From the NCBI RefSeq assembly GCF_030693625.1, contig NZ_JAUYAF010000026.1:1-57270 (forward strand): a DNA stretch of 57,270 nucleotides, written 5' to 3'. The notes beneath the pieces are model-generated. The model did no database searches and was not told the origin of the DNA. It saw nothing but the letters and a program-made list of their open reading frames with translations. Position numbers and translations under genes: made by a program. The DNA is from Phenylobacterium sp. (GTDB lineage Bacteria; Pseudomonadota; Alphaproteobacteria; Caulobacterales; Caulobacteraceae). Positions within the stretch are counted from its first letter, which is position 1, and every line of letters begins with the position of its first letter. Of this stretch, positions 1 to 9,151 are shown piece after piece.

Positions 1-663
1 GGCGAAATAGAGTGGCGCGAGCGGCAGTCCACGCACCAGGATGTAGGTCCAGATGTCGCTTTCGGTCCAGTTGGACAGGGGAAAGACCCGAGCGCTCTGA
101 CCTGGCCCAAGCCGGGTATTGTACAGGCTCCAGAGCTCTGGACGCTGCGCCCTGGGCTCCCAGCCATGTCCAGGCTGGCGTATCGAGACCACCCGTTCCT
201 TCGCCCGGGACTTTTCCTCGTCCCGGCGGGCGCCGCCGAAGGCTGCATCAAAGCCGTGCTCGGTCAGGGCCTGCTTGAGGCCCTCGGTCTTCCACATGTC
301 GGTGTGCAGGCTGCCATGATCGAAGGGGTTGATGCCTCGCTCCCTGGCCTCGGGGTTTTGGTAGACCAGCAGGTCGGCGCCCAGCTCGGCGGCCATCCGC
401 GCGCGCATCTCGTACATCGCCTGGAACTTCCAGGTCGTATCGACGTGCAGCAGCGGGAAGGGGAGCTTGGAGGGGAAGAAGGCCTTCTGCGCCAGGCGCA
501 GCATGACGGCGCTATCCTTGCCCACCGAGTAGAGCATGACCGGGTTCTCGCACTCAGCCACCACCTCCCGGAAGATGTGGATGCTCTCGGCCTCCAGGCG
601 CTGGAGGTGGGTGAGCGTGGCCGGAGTTATCTCCGGCGAGGATGCGAGAGCGGGGACCGCCAT
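1..663 (-). CDS. cysD: Sulfate adenylyltransferase subunit 2 (CysD), partial
   Basis: This is the small, ATP-pyrophosphatase-type subunit of ATP sulfurylase, which with the GTPase CysN makes adenosine 5'-phosphosulfate in cytoplasmic sulfate assimilation. Reading leftward from the ATG at 663, the protein has the PP-loop sequence [14 protein letters not shown] at about residue 46, then [10 protein letters not shown], a region ending [15 protein letters not shown], and [12 protein letters not shown] near the edge, all characteristic of CysD. 221 codons are visible and the frame stays open at base 1, so roughly the last 80 residues of a family protein of about 300 lie outside. The start follows a purine-rich AAGG stretch on the minus strand. 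It diverges from the DNA repair genes to its right. The cysN partner would be expected to the left. Confidence 0.93.
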   Translation of the reverse strand, partial: MAVPALASSPEITPATLTHLQRLEAESIHIFREVVAECENPVMLYSVGKDSAVMLRLAQKAFFPSKLPFPLLHVDTTWKFQAMYEMRARMAAELGADLLVYQNPEARERGINPFDHGSLHTDMWKTEGLKQALTEHGFDAAFGGARRDEEKSRAKERVVSIRQPGHGWEPRAQRPELWSLYNTRLGPGQSARVFPLSNWTESDIWTYILVRGLPLAPLYFA

Positions 664-785
664 CAGGAAACCTTGCAGTTCAAAATCGGCCAGACCTTGG
701 CCAGGCGGCTGACTTACGAGAGGCCCGCCTGGGATACGACAGAGAATTCCTGACAGCGTGTGGAGGAAAGGGCCACCGCCTTCAG

Positions 786-829
786 TGTCCGAAAACCGCC
801 ACCAACATGGGGTGATGTCCGAAAACCGC
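786..829 (+). promoter_or_regulatory. Two 14-bp direct repeats upstream of the Ada-AlkA gene
   Basis: The 14-mer TGTCCGAAAACCGC occurs at 786-799 and again at 816-829, exactly 30 bp apart, about three helical turns. The second copy ends 35 bp before the ATG at 865. Ada-family regulators bind upstream of their own operons as direct or partly direct repeats, so these are good candidates for the autoregulatory operator. The role is inferred from position and spacing only. Confidence 0.45.
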
Positions 830-864
830 GAGACATCGAGAACCCGCGAGCAGACTATCAGCTC

Positions 865-2376
865 ATGGATATGAACGACGACGCCTGTTACCGCGCCTTT
901 TCGATGCGAGACGCCCGTTTCGACGGACGCATCTTTGGCGCGGTGAAGACCACCGGCATCTACTGCCGCCCGGTCTGCCCCGCCCGCACGCCCAAGCGCG
1001 AGAACATCGCCTTCTACCCCTCGGCCGCCGCCGCGCAAGAGGCCGGGTTCCGCCCCTGCCTTCGGTGCCGGCCGGAGACTTCGCCAGATCTCGGCTCTTG
1101 GAAGGGCACCTCCAACACCGTCTCGCGAGCCTTGTCGCTGATCGAGCATGGGGCGCTGGACGAGGGCGATGTCGACGGCCTGGCCGACCGGCTCGGCGTC
1201 GGGGAGCGCCAGCTCAGGCGCCTGTTCCGCCAGCACCTGGGCGCCTCGCCGGTGGCGGTGGCCCAGACCCGCCGCGTGCTGCTGGCCAAGCAGCTGATCC
1301 ACCAGACCCGCCTGCCCATGGCTGAGGTGGCGATGGCCTCGGGATTCGGCAGCGTGCGACGCTTCAACGAGACCTTCCAGCAGCTCTTCGACCGGCCGCC
1401 CGGCGCCCTGCGGCGCTCGGGAGCGGCCGATGTGGGCGCCGATGATGGGGCGGGGACGACGATCCGGCTGCCCTATCGCGCGCCCTATGACTGGGACGCC
1501 ATGCTGGCCTTCTGGACCCTGCGCGCGATCCCAGGCGTCGAGACGGTGGTCGGCCGCCGCTATGCCAGGCTGCTGCAGGTGGGGGCCGCCCACGGCCTGG
1601 TGATCGTAGGGCAGGGGGCCGGCGATTGGCTGGACGTCACCCTGCGCTTCCCGAAGGTCCAGGCCTGGCCGGCGGTTATCGCCAAGCTGCGCCGGGTCTT
1701 CGACCTGGCCGCCGACCCGGCTCTGATCAACGGCCATCTCTCGGAGGACCCGGAACTGGCCGCCCTCGTAGCCCGGCGTCCGGGCCTGCGGGCGCCCGGC
1801 GCCTGGGACGGGTTCGAGCTCGCCGTCCGCGCCGTGCTGGGCCAGCAGATCACGGTGGTCGCCGCCCGCAACCTCGCCGGCAAGGTCACCGCGGCCTATG
1901 GCTCACCGGTCCAGGACGATGCGGCCAACACGCTAGGCCTTACCCGCCTGTTCCCGACGCCGGAACAACTGGCGAGCGCCGATGTCGAGACCCTGGGCAT
2001 GCCCCGCGCCCGCGCCCGGGCCCTGGTCTCTCTGGCTGAGGTCGCCGCCGCCGATCCGGACCTGTTTGGCATGAAGCGCAGCCTGGAGGCGGCGGTGGCC
2101 CAACTCCGCGCCCTTCCAGGCATCGGCGAATGGACCGCCCAATACATCGCCATGCGCGCCCTGCGCGAACCCGACGCCTTCCCACACGCCGATCTCGGCC
2201 TGCTGCGGGCCCTGGAGGACGAGAACGGACAACGGCCCACTCCGGCCGAACTGCTGACCCGCGCCGAACGCTGGCGCCCCTGGCGGGCCTATGCCGCCTC
2301 CCATCTCTGGGCGTCCGACGCGGCGCTCGACCCGAAGATCACCAAGGAGAAATCCCATGACCAAGTCGCTGCCTGA
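865..2376 (+). CDS. Ada methyl-sensor / AraC regulator fused to AlkA 3-methyladenine DNA glycosylase
   Basis: This 503-residue fusion joins the regulatory half of Ada to a base-excision glycosylase. Residues 1-75 are the Ada zinc domain: the motif [12 protein letters not shown] and the later CLRC supply Cys34, 38, 65 and 68, and Cys34 would take methyl groups from DNA phosphotriesters. An AraC-type helix-turn-helix follows (about 85-185, with the [11 protein letters not shown] signature). The C-terminal part is AlkA-like, with the helix-hairpin-helix [17 protein letters not shown] and a downstream Asp in PHADLG as the likely catalytic residue. I chose the ATG at 865 because family similarity starts there; the frame is open further upstream. 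The last 20 bp overlap ogt, implying translational coupling. The Cys methyltransferase domain of classical Ada is not in this protein and is supplied by the next gene. Confidence 0.9.
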   Translation: MDMNDDACYRAFSMRDARFDGRIFGAVKTTGIYCRPVCPARTPKRENIAFYPSAAAAQEAGFRPCLRCRPETSPDLGSWKGTSNTVSRALSLIEHGALDEGDVDGLADRLGVGERQLRRLFRQHLGASPVAVAQTRRVLLAKQLIHQTRLPMAEVAMASGFGSVRRFNETFQQLFDRPPGALRRSGAADVGADDGAGTTIRLPYRAPYDWDAMLAFWTLRAIPGVETVVGRRYARLLQVGAAHGLVIVGQGAGDWLDVTLRFPKVQAWPAVIAKLRRVFDLAADPALINGHLSEDPELAALVARRPGLRAPGAWDGFELAVRAVLGQQITVVAARNLAGKVTAAYGSPVQDDAANTLGLTRLFPTPEQLASADVETLGMPRARARALVSLAEVAAADPDLFGMKRSLEAAVAQLRALPGIGEWTAQYIAMRALREPDAFPHADLGLLRALEDENGQRPTPAELLTRAERWRPWRAYAASHLWASDAALDPKITKEKSHDQVAA

Positions 2377-2896
2377 GACCCTGATCCTTGACCGCGTCGA
2401 AACCCCGGTCGGCGAGGCGCTGGTGGTGGTGGACGAGGCCGGCGTCCTGCGCGCCTTCGACTTCGCCGATTACGAGGCCCGCATGCTCAGGCTGATGGGC
2501 CGCCACTATCCCGGCATGGCGCTCACCCCTGGCCGTGCGCCGGAGCCGATCCGGGCGGCCGTCACGCGTTATTTCGCAGGCGACCTCTCCGCCTTCGATG
2601 GGATCGCCTGGGCTACCAACGGCACCGCTTTCCAGCGCAAGGTCTGGGAGGCGCTCTGCACGATCCCGGCGGGCGAGACCCTGAGCTACAAGGGCCTGGC
2701 TGAGCGGATCGGCTCCCCCAGCGCCATGCGCGCCGTAGGCCTGGCCAACGGCTCCAACCCGGTGGCCATTGTCGTGCCCTGCCACCGGGTGATCGGGGCG
2801 AACGGTGGGCTGACCGGCTACGGCGGCGGCCTGCCGCGCAAACGCTGGCTGCTGTCCCACGAGGGCGCGACCTTCAAGGACGCGGTCGCGGCGTGA
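2357..2896 (+). CDS. ogt: Methylated-DNA--protein-cysteine methyltransferase
   Basis: A 179-residue suicide repair protein that removes O6-methylguanine and O4-methylthymine lesions by transferring the alkyl group to its own cysteine. The active-site motif PCHRVIGANGG places the acceptor at Cys142. The preceding helix-turn-helix region (FQRKVWEAL, then GETLSYKGLA and AMRAVGLANGSNP) follows the family order. An AAGGAGA ribosome site at 2344-2350 and the 20-bp overlap with the Ada-AlkA gene show one operon for the alkylation response: sensor/glycosylase first, dealkylase second. Length matches the Ogt/AGT family. Confidence 0.93.
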   Translation: MTKSLPETLILDRVETPVGEALVVVDEAGVLRAFDFADYEARMLRLMGRHYPGMALTPGRAPEPIRAAVTRYFAGDLSAFDGIAWATNGTAFQRKVWEALCTIPAGETLSYKGLAERIGSPSAMRAVGLANGSNPVAIVVPCHRVIGANGGLTGYGGGLPRKRWLLSHEGATFKDAVAA

Positions 2897-3132
2897 GCGA
2901 ACCAGCCTGTCATCCCGACCTCGCCTGCCGGCCGTCTGGGAGACGGGCGTTATTCTGCGGTGAAGGTGGGGCAGCCGGCACGTCCGTCGCCCCGATCGCC
3001 TGGTTTCAGGGTCGATCCACCCTGTCCCCCGTTACATGACGAAAATTTCACGTTACATAGCGTCGCGCCAATGCGGCGCTTGTCGTATACCGACGATAGA
3101 CGGAATCGCATCGGGCTCGGGGAGGTGTTCCA

Positions 3133-3357
3133 GTGCAGACATTGACCGAACTGGTTGCGGCCGTGGTGGTGCATTCCTCCGCCGTCGCCTACTCGCACTT
3201 TGGGGTCGCAATCGAGGCGCCTCGCGCCGAGCCCGCCCCCGCCGAACGCACCATCGCCCGCACCGCCACGCCCAGGCCCGCGGCGGTAAAGGTGCTGGAG
3301 CGCGTTCAGAAGGCCTCGGATTGCCCCACCCAGAGGGCCCAGGTCGTCAAAACCTGA
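3133..3357 (+). CDS. Small hypothetical protein, possibly exported
   Basis: A 74-residue open frame begins at a GTG preceded at ideal distance by GGAGG (3121-3125). The first 25 residues are moderately hydrophobic (LVAAVVVHSS) and are followed by an Ala/Pro/Arg-rich stretch and a single cysteine near the C terminus. This could be a short exported or membrane-anchored protein. I do not recognise a family. Codon use is GC-rich like its neighbours, and the strong ribosome site is the main support. The 236 bp before it contain two copies of GTTACAT (3031-3057 region) but no clear promoter. Confidence 0.45.
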   Translation: MQTLTELVAAVVVHSSAVAYSHFGVAIEAPRAEPAPAERTIARTATPRPAAVKVLERVQKASDCPTQRAQVVKT

Positions 3358-3527
3358 CGCCCCATTTCGGGACTCCGCGACAATCAGTCTCCACCGGACA
3401 TGATTCCGTCCAATGACGCTTTCCGCGCGCCCGGTTCGCCGGTAATCCTTTCGTTTGGGGCGCGAATTTCGGGCCGCGCGGAGTTTCGCGCCGGCCCGGT
3501 CGCAGGGGCGCTTGAGACAGGCCGCGA

Positions 3528-6137
3528 ATGAAGATCAAGAAGCGGCATCCGCCGGTAGATTTCCAAAGCCTGACCGACGAGGACGCCACGCAGCGTCTGG
3601 GCGCCGTTGCGCCGGAAGCCACCCCGGATCTCAACCTCGCCGCCGCCGTTCCTCCCCTCAGCCCGCCCGTGGCGGAGCCGCAGGGTTCCGCGCCCCTGTC
3701 GCCAATCCCACCCGCGGCGGACCTCGCCCCGGCCAACGTACAGATCCCGGCCCCGCGCCCTGACCCCGCCCCCCTCAAGACCATTCGCGCCGATATCCCG
3801 TCGGCCTGGCCGATCTATCTCGCCGCCCTCGTCGTGTCGGTGCTGTGGGCCCTGGCGCCCATAGCCTTCGCTTTCGGCTATCGTCGGGCCGTGTCACCCT
3901 TCGATTTCGACCCCTTCGCTCTCACAGTGCTGGCGGCCATGGCGCTCGGGCCGGCCGCCTTTGTCTGGATTGCGGCCTATATGATCCGCCAGGGCCAGAA
4001 GCTGGGGGCCGAGGCCCGCCGCGCCAAGCAACTGGCCGATGAGATGGTCACGCCGGCCATGTCCGCCGGGGCGCGGGCCAGCGATGTCGTCCAGGCCGTG
4101 CGCGAGGAGATCGTGCGCGCCGGAACCGCCGCCGACGAGGCCCGCGAGACTCTGCTGGCCCTGCGCCAGGCCCTGGCGTCGGAGAGCGACCGTCTGATCG
4201 AGGCGGCCTCCACGAGCGCGCGGTCGGCCAATGAGCTTACCGGCGTGCTGGGCCAGGAGCGGACCCAGATGGCCAGCCTGACCCAGGCCCTGGACACCCA
4301 GGCCGGCGCAGTGGCCGACGCCATCACCAAGCAGGCCCGCATGGTCGCCGAGGCCTCGGACCTGGCCGAGACCCAGCTACGTGAAGCCGAGGCCGCCCTG
4401 GCCGCCCGCGCGGCCGACCTGGCCGCCGCGGCCGGGGAAGCCAGCGACGCCGCCCGCACCGCCGGTGAGGATCTGACCCGTCACATCTCCCGCCTGGAGA
4501 CGGCTGGGGTGGGGGTCGCCGATCAGATCCGCGGTGTTGAGCAGGGCCTGACCGAGCAACGCGCCGGCCTCGTCACCACCGCCCACGCCCTGCGCGCCGA
4601 GCAGGAGGCCTTCGGCGCCCAGTCGGAGACCCACGCGGCCCAGCTTTCCGAATTCATCAGCCAGGCCAGGCTGTCGACCGCCGAGATGGGCGACCGCGCC
4701 GTGAAGGGCGGCGAGGCGCTGCGCGAACTGATCGCCGAGGCCGCTGAACAGTTCCGCGAGCTGGCGGAGTCGGCCAAGGCCGAGCGCGACGAGTTCGGCC
4801 AGTCGACCCTGCACTCCATGGAGGCCGTCTCCCAGGCCGCCGCCGAGGAGCGCCGCAAGTTGGAGGAGCAGACCCGCGCCGCCATCGACGGGCTTGGCCA
4901 GGCCGCCGAGGAGACCCGCAAGGCCGCCGAGGCCCATGCCGTCACCGCCCGCGAGCAGGTCGACCAGCTGTCCGAGGCCGCCTTCAGCGCCGGCCAGAAG
5001 GCCAACCAGGTCTTCGAGCAGCGGCTGGCCGAGGCCCGCGACCTGATCGAACGCTCGGCCCAGATGGTCGAACAGGCCGGGGCCGCCACCGCGCGCAAGC
5101 TGGAGGAGGGGGCTGTTGCGGCCCGCGCCACCCTGGACGAACTCGCCGGCATGATGGCCGACATCGAGGCCCGCGCGACCCGGCTGCCCGCCGCCGCCCG
5201 TGGTCAGGCCGAAGAGGTGCGCCAGGCCGTGGCCGACAGTATCGAGGACCTGATGGAACAGGCCCGTCGAACTTCAGATGAGACCCAGGCCATCGACGCC
5301 GCCTTCCAGGAGCGCGTGCGCCGCAATTACGAGATGCTCAGCGAGGCCGTGCGCCTGATGGGCACGGTGGCGGGCGGCGCCAGTAGCCCGGCCCCGCCCC
5401 AGCCCGCCCAGATGCGCGAGCGCATCGCCGCGCCGCCGCCGAGGGCCGCCCGACGCCGCGAGCCGGAGCCAGAGACCCTGTTCGCCGACATTGAGGACGA
5501 CGAGGACGATGAGGCCCTGGAACTGACCCAGTCGGTGGCGCCCGAGCCCGCGGCCCGACGCCCGCGCACGCCGGCGCCCCTGCCTGAACCCGAGATTCCG
5601 GCGCGCCGTCGCCTGCGTCTGACGCCCACCGCCACCGACGAGGAGTTCTCCAGCGTCTTTGAACAGGCCGGCGGTCGCCCTGAGGCCCCCGCGCCGGCGC
5701 CCGCCGCCGAGGAGGCGGGCGATGAGTGGACCTGGAAGGATCTGCTGTCCTCGATCGACGAAAGCGGCGCACTCGGCAAGCCCGGCCTGCAACAGGTGCT
5801 GGCCGCCGAGGTGGCGGCCATGGGCATCGACCCGGTCGCCCTCCTGCCCAGGGGCCGCATCGACGAGATCAGCGCCGCCATCCAGGTGGAGGATGTCGAC
5901 GGCGCCCGCGAGGTGGTGCGCAAGCTGGCGCCCGCGGCTACGCGCCGCCTGGCGCGCCGCCTGTTCACCGACGAAACCCTGCGCCGCCAAGTTGTCACCT
6001 ACCTCAACGGCTTCCAGGACATGCTGGATGACGCCGCCGCCCGCGATCACCAGGGCTTTGAGGTTGGTAAGCTGCTGTCCAGCGACGCTGGTCGCACCTA
6101 CCTGCTCTTCGACGCCGCGGCGGGGGATCTAGTCTAA
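3528..6137 (+). CDS. tipN: Large two-TM coiled-coil protein, TipN-like polarity factor
   Basis: The 869-residue protein has a Pro/Ala-rich cytoplasmic N terminus (about 1-85), two hydrophobic segments (about 88-112 and 126-147, ending AAFVWIAAYMI), then some 470 residues of Ala/Glu/Gln-rich heptad sequence predicted to be coiled coil, an acidic and Pro-rich linker (about 620-730), and a compact C-terminal domain starting near DEWTWKDLLSSIDESG. Architecture and length match TipN of Caulobacter (888 residues; two N-terminal TM segments and a long coiled coil), which marks the new pole and directs flagellum placement and ParA-dependent segregation. The family name rests on architecture and general resemblance, not on an alignment. 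It appears monocistronic; a palindromic repeat follows the stop codon. Confidence 0.65.
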   Translation: MKIKKRHPPVDFQSLTDEDATQRLGAVAPEATPDLNLAAAVPPLSPPVAEPQGSAPLSPIPPAADLAPANVQIPAPRPDPAPLKTIRADIPSAWPIYLAALVVSVLWALAPIAFAFGYRRAVSPFDFDPFALTVLAAMALGPAAFVWIAAYMIRQGQKLGAEARRAKQLADEMVTPAMSAGARASDVVQAVREEIVRAGTAADEARETLLALRQALASESDRLIEAASTSARSANELTGVLGQERTQMASLTQALDTQAGAVADAITKQARMVAEASDLAETQLREAEAALAARAADLAAAAGEASDAARTAGEDLTRHISRLETAGVGVADQIRGVEQGLTEQRAGLVTTAHALRAEQEAFGAQSETHAAQLSEFISQARLSTAEMGDRAVKGGEALRELIAEAAEQFRELAESAKAERDEFGQSTLHSMEAVSQAAAEERRKLEEQTRAAIDGLGQAAEETRKAAEAHAVTAREQVDQLSEAAFSAGQKANQVFEQRLAEARDLIERSAQMVEQAGAATARKLEEGAVAARATLDELAGMMADIEARATRLPAAARGQAEEVRQAVADSIEDLMEQARRTSDETQAIDAAFQERVRRNYEMLSEAVRLMGTVAGGASSPAPPQPAQMRERIAAPPPRAARRREPEPETLFADIEDDEDDEALELTQSVAPEPAARRPRTPAPLPEPEIPARRRLRLTPTATDEEFSSVFEQAGGRPEAPAPAPAAEEAGDEWTWKDLLSSIDESGALGKPGLQQVLAAEVAAMGIDPVALLPRGRIDEISAAIQVEDVDGAREVVRKLAPAATRRLARRLFTDETLRRQVVTYLNGFQDMLDDAAARDHQGFEVGKLLSSDAGRTYLLFDAAAGDLV

Positions 6138-6140
6138 GAT

Positions 6141-6296
6141 CCTCCCCCAGGCGCTTTGCGCCGATGTGGGGGAGGTGGGTCGTCGCGCAGCGGCGAGCCG
6201 GAGGGGGATCGACGTCGTCGACCCCAGCTCAGCAAAAGAAGAGTCAAAGTCCCCCTCAGGCGCTTCGCGCCAGCTCCCCCAGAGTGGGAGCATCTA
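6141..6296. repeat. Palindromic REP-like intergenic repeat, two related units
   Basis: A hairpin with 9-bp arms CCTCCCCCA (6141-6149) and TGGGGGAGG (6167-6175) encloses a smaller GGCGC-TTT-GCGCC stem. A second unit with the same core (CAGGCGCTTCGCGCCAG) lies at about 6257-6275, followed by another short inverted repeat. G-rich and C-rich blocks flanking GCGCTTYGCGC are a form seen repeatedly between genes in Caulobacterales and related alphaproteobacteria. The first hairpin starts four bases after the tipN stop and may end that transcript. Confidence 0.6.
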
Positions 6297-6303
6297 GGGC
6301 CTC

Positions 6304-6642
6304 TCAGAGAATGACCGCCGAGCCGTTCACCGAGACCATCAGCATCGAACCGTTCGGGCCCACCGTATTGTAATCGAGGTCCACGCCGACGATGGCGTTG
6401 GCGCCCAGCGCGCGGGCCTCGGCTTCCAGGTTCTTTAGGGCGTCGGCGCGGGCCTGGGCCAGGACGCGCTCATACCCCTTGGAGCGCCCGCCGATGAAGT
6501 CGCGGATGGCGTTCATCAGGTCTATCACCACATTGGCGCCGAGGATCGCCTGCGAGGACACCATGCCCAGGTGCTGACGCACGGGACGCCCCTCGATGAA
6601 GTGGGTCGTGACGATCAAGAGAGGCGGGTCGTTCCTGGCCAT
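6304..6642 (-). CDS. YbjQ/UPF0145 family protein
   Basis: This 112-residue protein belongs to the YbjQ (UPF0145) family, small cytoplasmic pentamer-forming proteins of uncertain function, sometimes labelled heavy-metal-binding. The signs are the N-terminal strand LLIVTTHFIEG, the central VSSQAILGANV and DFIGGRSKGYE, the ALGANAIVGVDLDY segment and the glycine-rich end. Length is normal for the family. It stands alone on the minus strand between the tipN repeat and the DUF4112 genes, with no operon partner. Confidence 0.85.
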   Translation of the reverse strand: MARNDPPLLIVTTHFIEGRPVRQHLGMVSSQAILGANVVIDLMNAIRDFIGGRSKGYERVLAQARADALKNLEAEARALGANAIVGVDLDYNTVGPNGSMLMVSVNGSAVIL

Positions 6643-6801
6643 GGCCCAACATAGGGTGAATCTGGCGCCGTCGCGAGGCGCCCTCCCGTCATACGCGCAA
6701 ACCCCACGCTTGGTTTAGCCTGTCGGGCGAAAAGACCCCGTGCGGGCTTTGAGGTCATGCGCGCTTGCGTCAGAGTGCCCGCCCAAGCCTAGGAGCGGTG
6801 A

Positions 6802-7263
6802 ATGCTTTTCGCGCAGTCGCACATCGACCTGCACAATATCCGCAACAGTATCGAGCGGACGAAGAAGCTTTCCGACAATGTCGTGGGGATCGGCCCGTTC
6901 GGCGTGGGCCTGGACGGTCTGCTGACCTGGATCCCCGGCGCCGGGGCTCTCTACAGCCTGGGGGCCGGCGCCATCCTGCTCTTTGATGGGGTCCGGGCGC
7001 GCGCCGCGCCGATGATCCTGCTGCAGATGTTCGCCATCATCGCCATCGACACGCTGGTGGGGGAAGTCCCTGTGGCTGGGAAGTTGGCCGACCTCCTGTT
7101 CACCGGGCACAAGTGGTCAGCCGACATGCTACTCAAGCACATGGAAGACACCATTTATTTCGAAGGCGTGCGAAAAGACGCCGCCAACAGCCCGGAATAC
7201 AAGGATGTTCTGTCGCGGATTCGCGCGGGTAAGGAAAAGCGCCGGGTGGTGTTTCTCGGCTAG
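6802..7263 (+). CDS. DUF4112 family membrane protein, first copy
   Basis: The 153-residue protein carries the DUF4112 signature: GIGPFGVGLDGLLTWIPGAGALYSL followed by two or three hydrophobic segments and the motif VGEVPVAGKLADLLF. These proteins are small inner-membrane proteins of unknown function. The ATG is preceded by AGGAG at 6792-6796. A paralogue follows 35 bp downstream in the same direction, so the two probably share a transcript. The charged C terminus (KEKRR) should lie in the cytoplasm. Confidence 0.82.
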   Translation: MLFAQSHIDLHNIRNSIERTKKLSDNVVGIGPFGVGLDGLLTWIPGAGALYSLGAGAILLFDGVRARAAPMILLQMFAIIAIDTLVGEVPVAGKLADLLFTGHKWSADMLLKHMEDTIYFEGVRKDAANSPEYKDVLSRIRAGKEKRRVVFLG

Positions 7264-7298
7264 GTGCAGCTTTCCAAAAAGGAGCGCGTTGAGCGCGG

Positions 7299-7733
7299 AT
7301 GGCGGTTTCAAGAGATCGAGCTCATCAATCCTGGCGCGCCGCCGAGCGCGTGAAGGGCCTGTCGGATCGTCTCATCGGCATCGGGCCGTTCGGCATCGGT
7401 CTGGATGGGGTGCTGGCCTGGGTGCCCGGCCTCGGCACCGCCTATAGCCTGGCGGCCGGGGGCGCCTTGATCTTTTCGGGCATCACGGGCGGCGCGTCGC
7501 TCGGGACCCTGTTGCGGATGGGCGCCTATCTGGCGGCCGACTCCATGAGCTCGACCGTGCCTGTGGCTGGCTGGGCCATCGACACCCTGTTCCCCGCGCA
7601 CCTGATGGCGGCCAAGGCGCTGCAGAAGGATATCGAGAAGCGTCATGGGCCAGCGGAGATGCCGCTGGGCTGGGGCGGGAAGAAGAAGCGCGCCCGAGGC
7701 GGCAAGCTGAGGAACGTGACCCCTCAGCTCTGA
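7299..7733 (+). CDS. DUF4112 family membrane protein, second copy
   Basis: This 144-residue paralogue of the preceding gene has the same blocks in the same order: GIGPFGIGLDGVLAWVPGLG, a hydrophobic stretch, then STVPVAGWAIDTLFPAH. It differs by a basic C-terminal tail (GGKKKRARGGK). AAAAAGGAG lies upstream of the ATG with rather long spacing, so a slightly later start is possible. Two adjacent DUF4112 genes suggest a local duplication, perhaps forming a hetero-oligomer. Function is unknown. Confidence 0.8.
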   Translation: MAVSRDRAHQSWRAAERVKGLSDRLIGIGPFGIGLDGVLAWVPGLGTAYSLAAGGALIFSGITGGASLGTLLRMGAYLAADSMSSTVPVAGWAIDTLFPAHLMAAKALQKDIEKRHGPAEMPLGWGGKKKRARGGKLRNVTPQL

Positions 7734-7741
7734 TCTGGCGT

Positions 7742-7773
7742 CCCGTCGGAGGGCGATCGCGCCCTGAGACGGG
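7742..7773 (+). terminator. Hairpin after the DUF4112 pair
   Basis: Arms CCCGTC (7742-7747) and GACGGG (7768-7773) enclose a second stem AGGGCG/CGCCCT around an ATCG loop. The stem starts nine bases after the stop codon. No T-tract follows, so it may be an RNA-stabilising or weak terminator hairpin rather than a classical intrinsic terminator. Confidence 0.4.
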
Positions 7774-7864
7774 TCCGCTTCATGAGTTGATCTGGCGCAA
7801 GGCGCCGCCAGGGGCGTTGGAGGACAATCTTCAACGCGGCGCGGCGCGCATTTAGGGCCCTGGC

Positions 7865-9151
7865 ATGACCGACATCGGAAGGCCCCGCTTCGCAGGCGCA
7901 TTTACGCCGAAGCTGGCGACCATTCTCGCTGAGGGCTACGGACCGAAAGACCTGCGCGCCGACGCCATCGCGGGCCTGACGGTGGCGATCGTCGCCCTGC
8001 CGCTGTCCATGGGTATCGCCATCGCATCGGGGGTGTCGCCTGACCGGGGCCTCTACAGCGCCATCGTCGGCGGCTTTCTGGTTTCCGCCTTGGGGGGCAG
8101 CCGGTTCCAGGTCGGCGGGCCAGCGGGGGCCTTCATCGTCCTGGTGGCGGCGACCGGCGCCAAGCACGGGATCGACGGCCTGTTGCTGGCGACCATGTTG
8201 TCGGGCCTGATGTTGACCCTCGGAGGTCTGCTGCGCCTGGGGTCCTTGATCCGCTACGTGCCTCACACCGTGACCGTGGGCTTCACCACCGCCATCGCCG
8301 TGGTCATCACCGCCAGCCAGCTCAAGGACCTGTTCGGCCTGCGGCTGTCTGGCCCCGAGCCGGGGGAATTCGGACCCAAGCTGCTGGCGCTGGGGCAGGC
8401 CCTGCCGACCGCAAATCTCGCCGCCCTGGCGGTCGGCGTCACCTGCGTCGCCGTGGCCCTCGCTCTGCGCCGGTGGAGGCCCACTTGGCCTGCCCTGCTG
8501 ATCGGCGTGGTCGTGGCCACATTGGCGGCTGTTTTCCTACCCTTGGACGTCGAGACGATCGGCAGCCGGTTCGGCGGGATTCCAAGCGGCTTGCCGGCGC
8601 CCCACCTGCCGGTGATGACAATGGCGAAGGTCCTGGCGGTTCTGCCGGCGGCCGCGGCGTTCACCCTCCTGGGAGGCATAGAGAGCCTGCTGTCGGCGAC
8701 GGTGGCCGATGGCATGAGCGGGCGGCGGCATCGCTCCAATATCGAGCTCGTCGCCCAGGGCGTGGCTAATATGGGCGCGGCCCTGTTTGGCGGGATCAGC
8801 GTCACCGGGACCATCGCCCGGACCGCGACCAATATACGCGCCGGGGCCAGGGGGCCGGTTGCGGGCATACTGCACAGTCTGTTCCTGCTAGGCTTCATGG
8901 TGCTTGCCGCGCCGCTGGCGGCCTATGTGCCCCTGGCCGCGCTCGCTGGGATGCTGGTCGTGGTGGGCTGGAACATGGCCGAGCGGGCGGAGTTCGCGCG
9001 GCTTGTCGGCCTGTCATGGCGCACGGCGGTGGTGCTGCTGGCGACCTTTGGCCTGACCCTGGCGCGCGACCTGATCACAGGGATCTCTGTGGGCTGCCTT
9101 CTCGCGGTGGTGTTCGCCGCCGAGGCGCGGCTCAGGAGGCGGCGAGCCTGA
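7865..9151 (+). CDS. SulP family anion transporter lacking the STAS domain
   Basis: A 428-residue inner-membrane transporter of the SulP/SLC26 family, which moves sulfate, bicarbonate or related anions by proton or sodium symport. Evidence is the N-terminal LRADAIAGLTVAIVALPLSMG, the VSPDRGLYSAIVGG block, GGPAGAFIVLVAA, and the later ESLLSATVADGMSG with the conserved SVTGTIARTATNIRAGARGP region (split here only by the call). Ten or more hydrophobic segments are evident. Usual SulP proteins are about 500-570 residues and end in a cytoplasmic STAS domain; this one stops right after the last TM segment at EARLRRRRA. Its 3' end overlaps the convergent M23 gene by 20 bp. Confidence 0.88.
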   Translation: MTDIGRPRFAGAFTPKLATILAEGYGPKDLRADAIAGLTVAIVALPLSMGIAIASGVSPDRGLYSAIVGGFLVSALGGSRFQVGGPAGAFIVLVAATGAKHGIDGLLLATMLSGLMLTLGGLLRLGSLIRYVPHTVTVGFTTAIAVVITASQLKDLFGLRLSGPEPGEFGPKLLALGQALPTANLAALAVGVTCVAVALALRRWRPTWPALLIGVVVATLAAVFLPLDVETIGSRFGGIPSGLPAPHLPVMTMAKVLAVLPAAAAFTLLGGIESLLSATVADGMSGRRHRSNIELVAQGVANMGAALFGGISVTGTIARTATNIRAGARGPVAGILHSLFLLGFMVLAAPLAAYVPLAALAGMLVVVGWNMAERAEFARLVGLSWRTAVVLLATFGLTLARDLITGISVGCLLAVVFAAEARLRRRRA

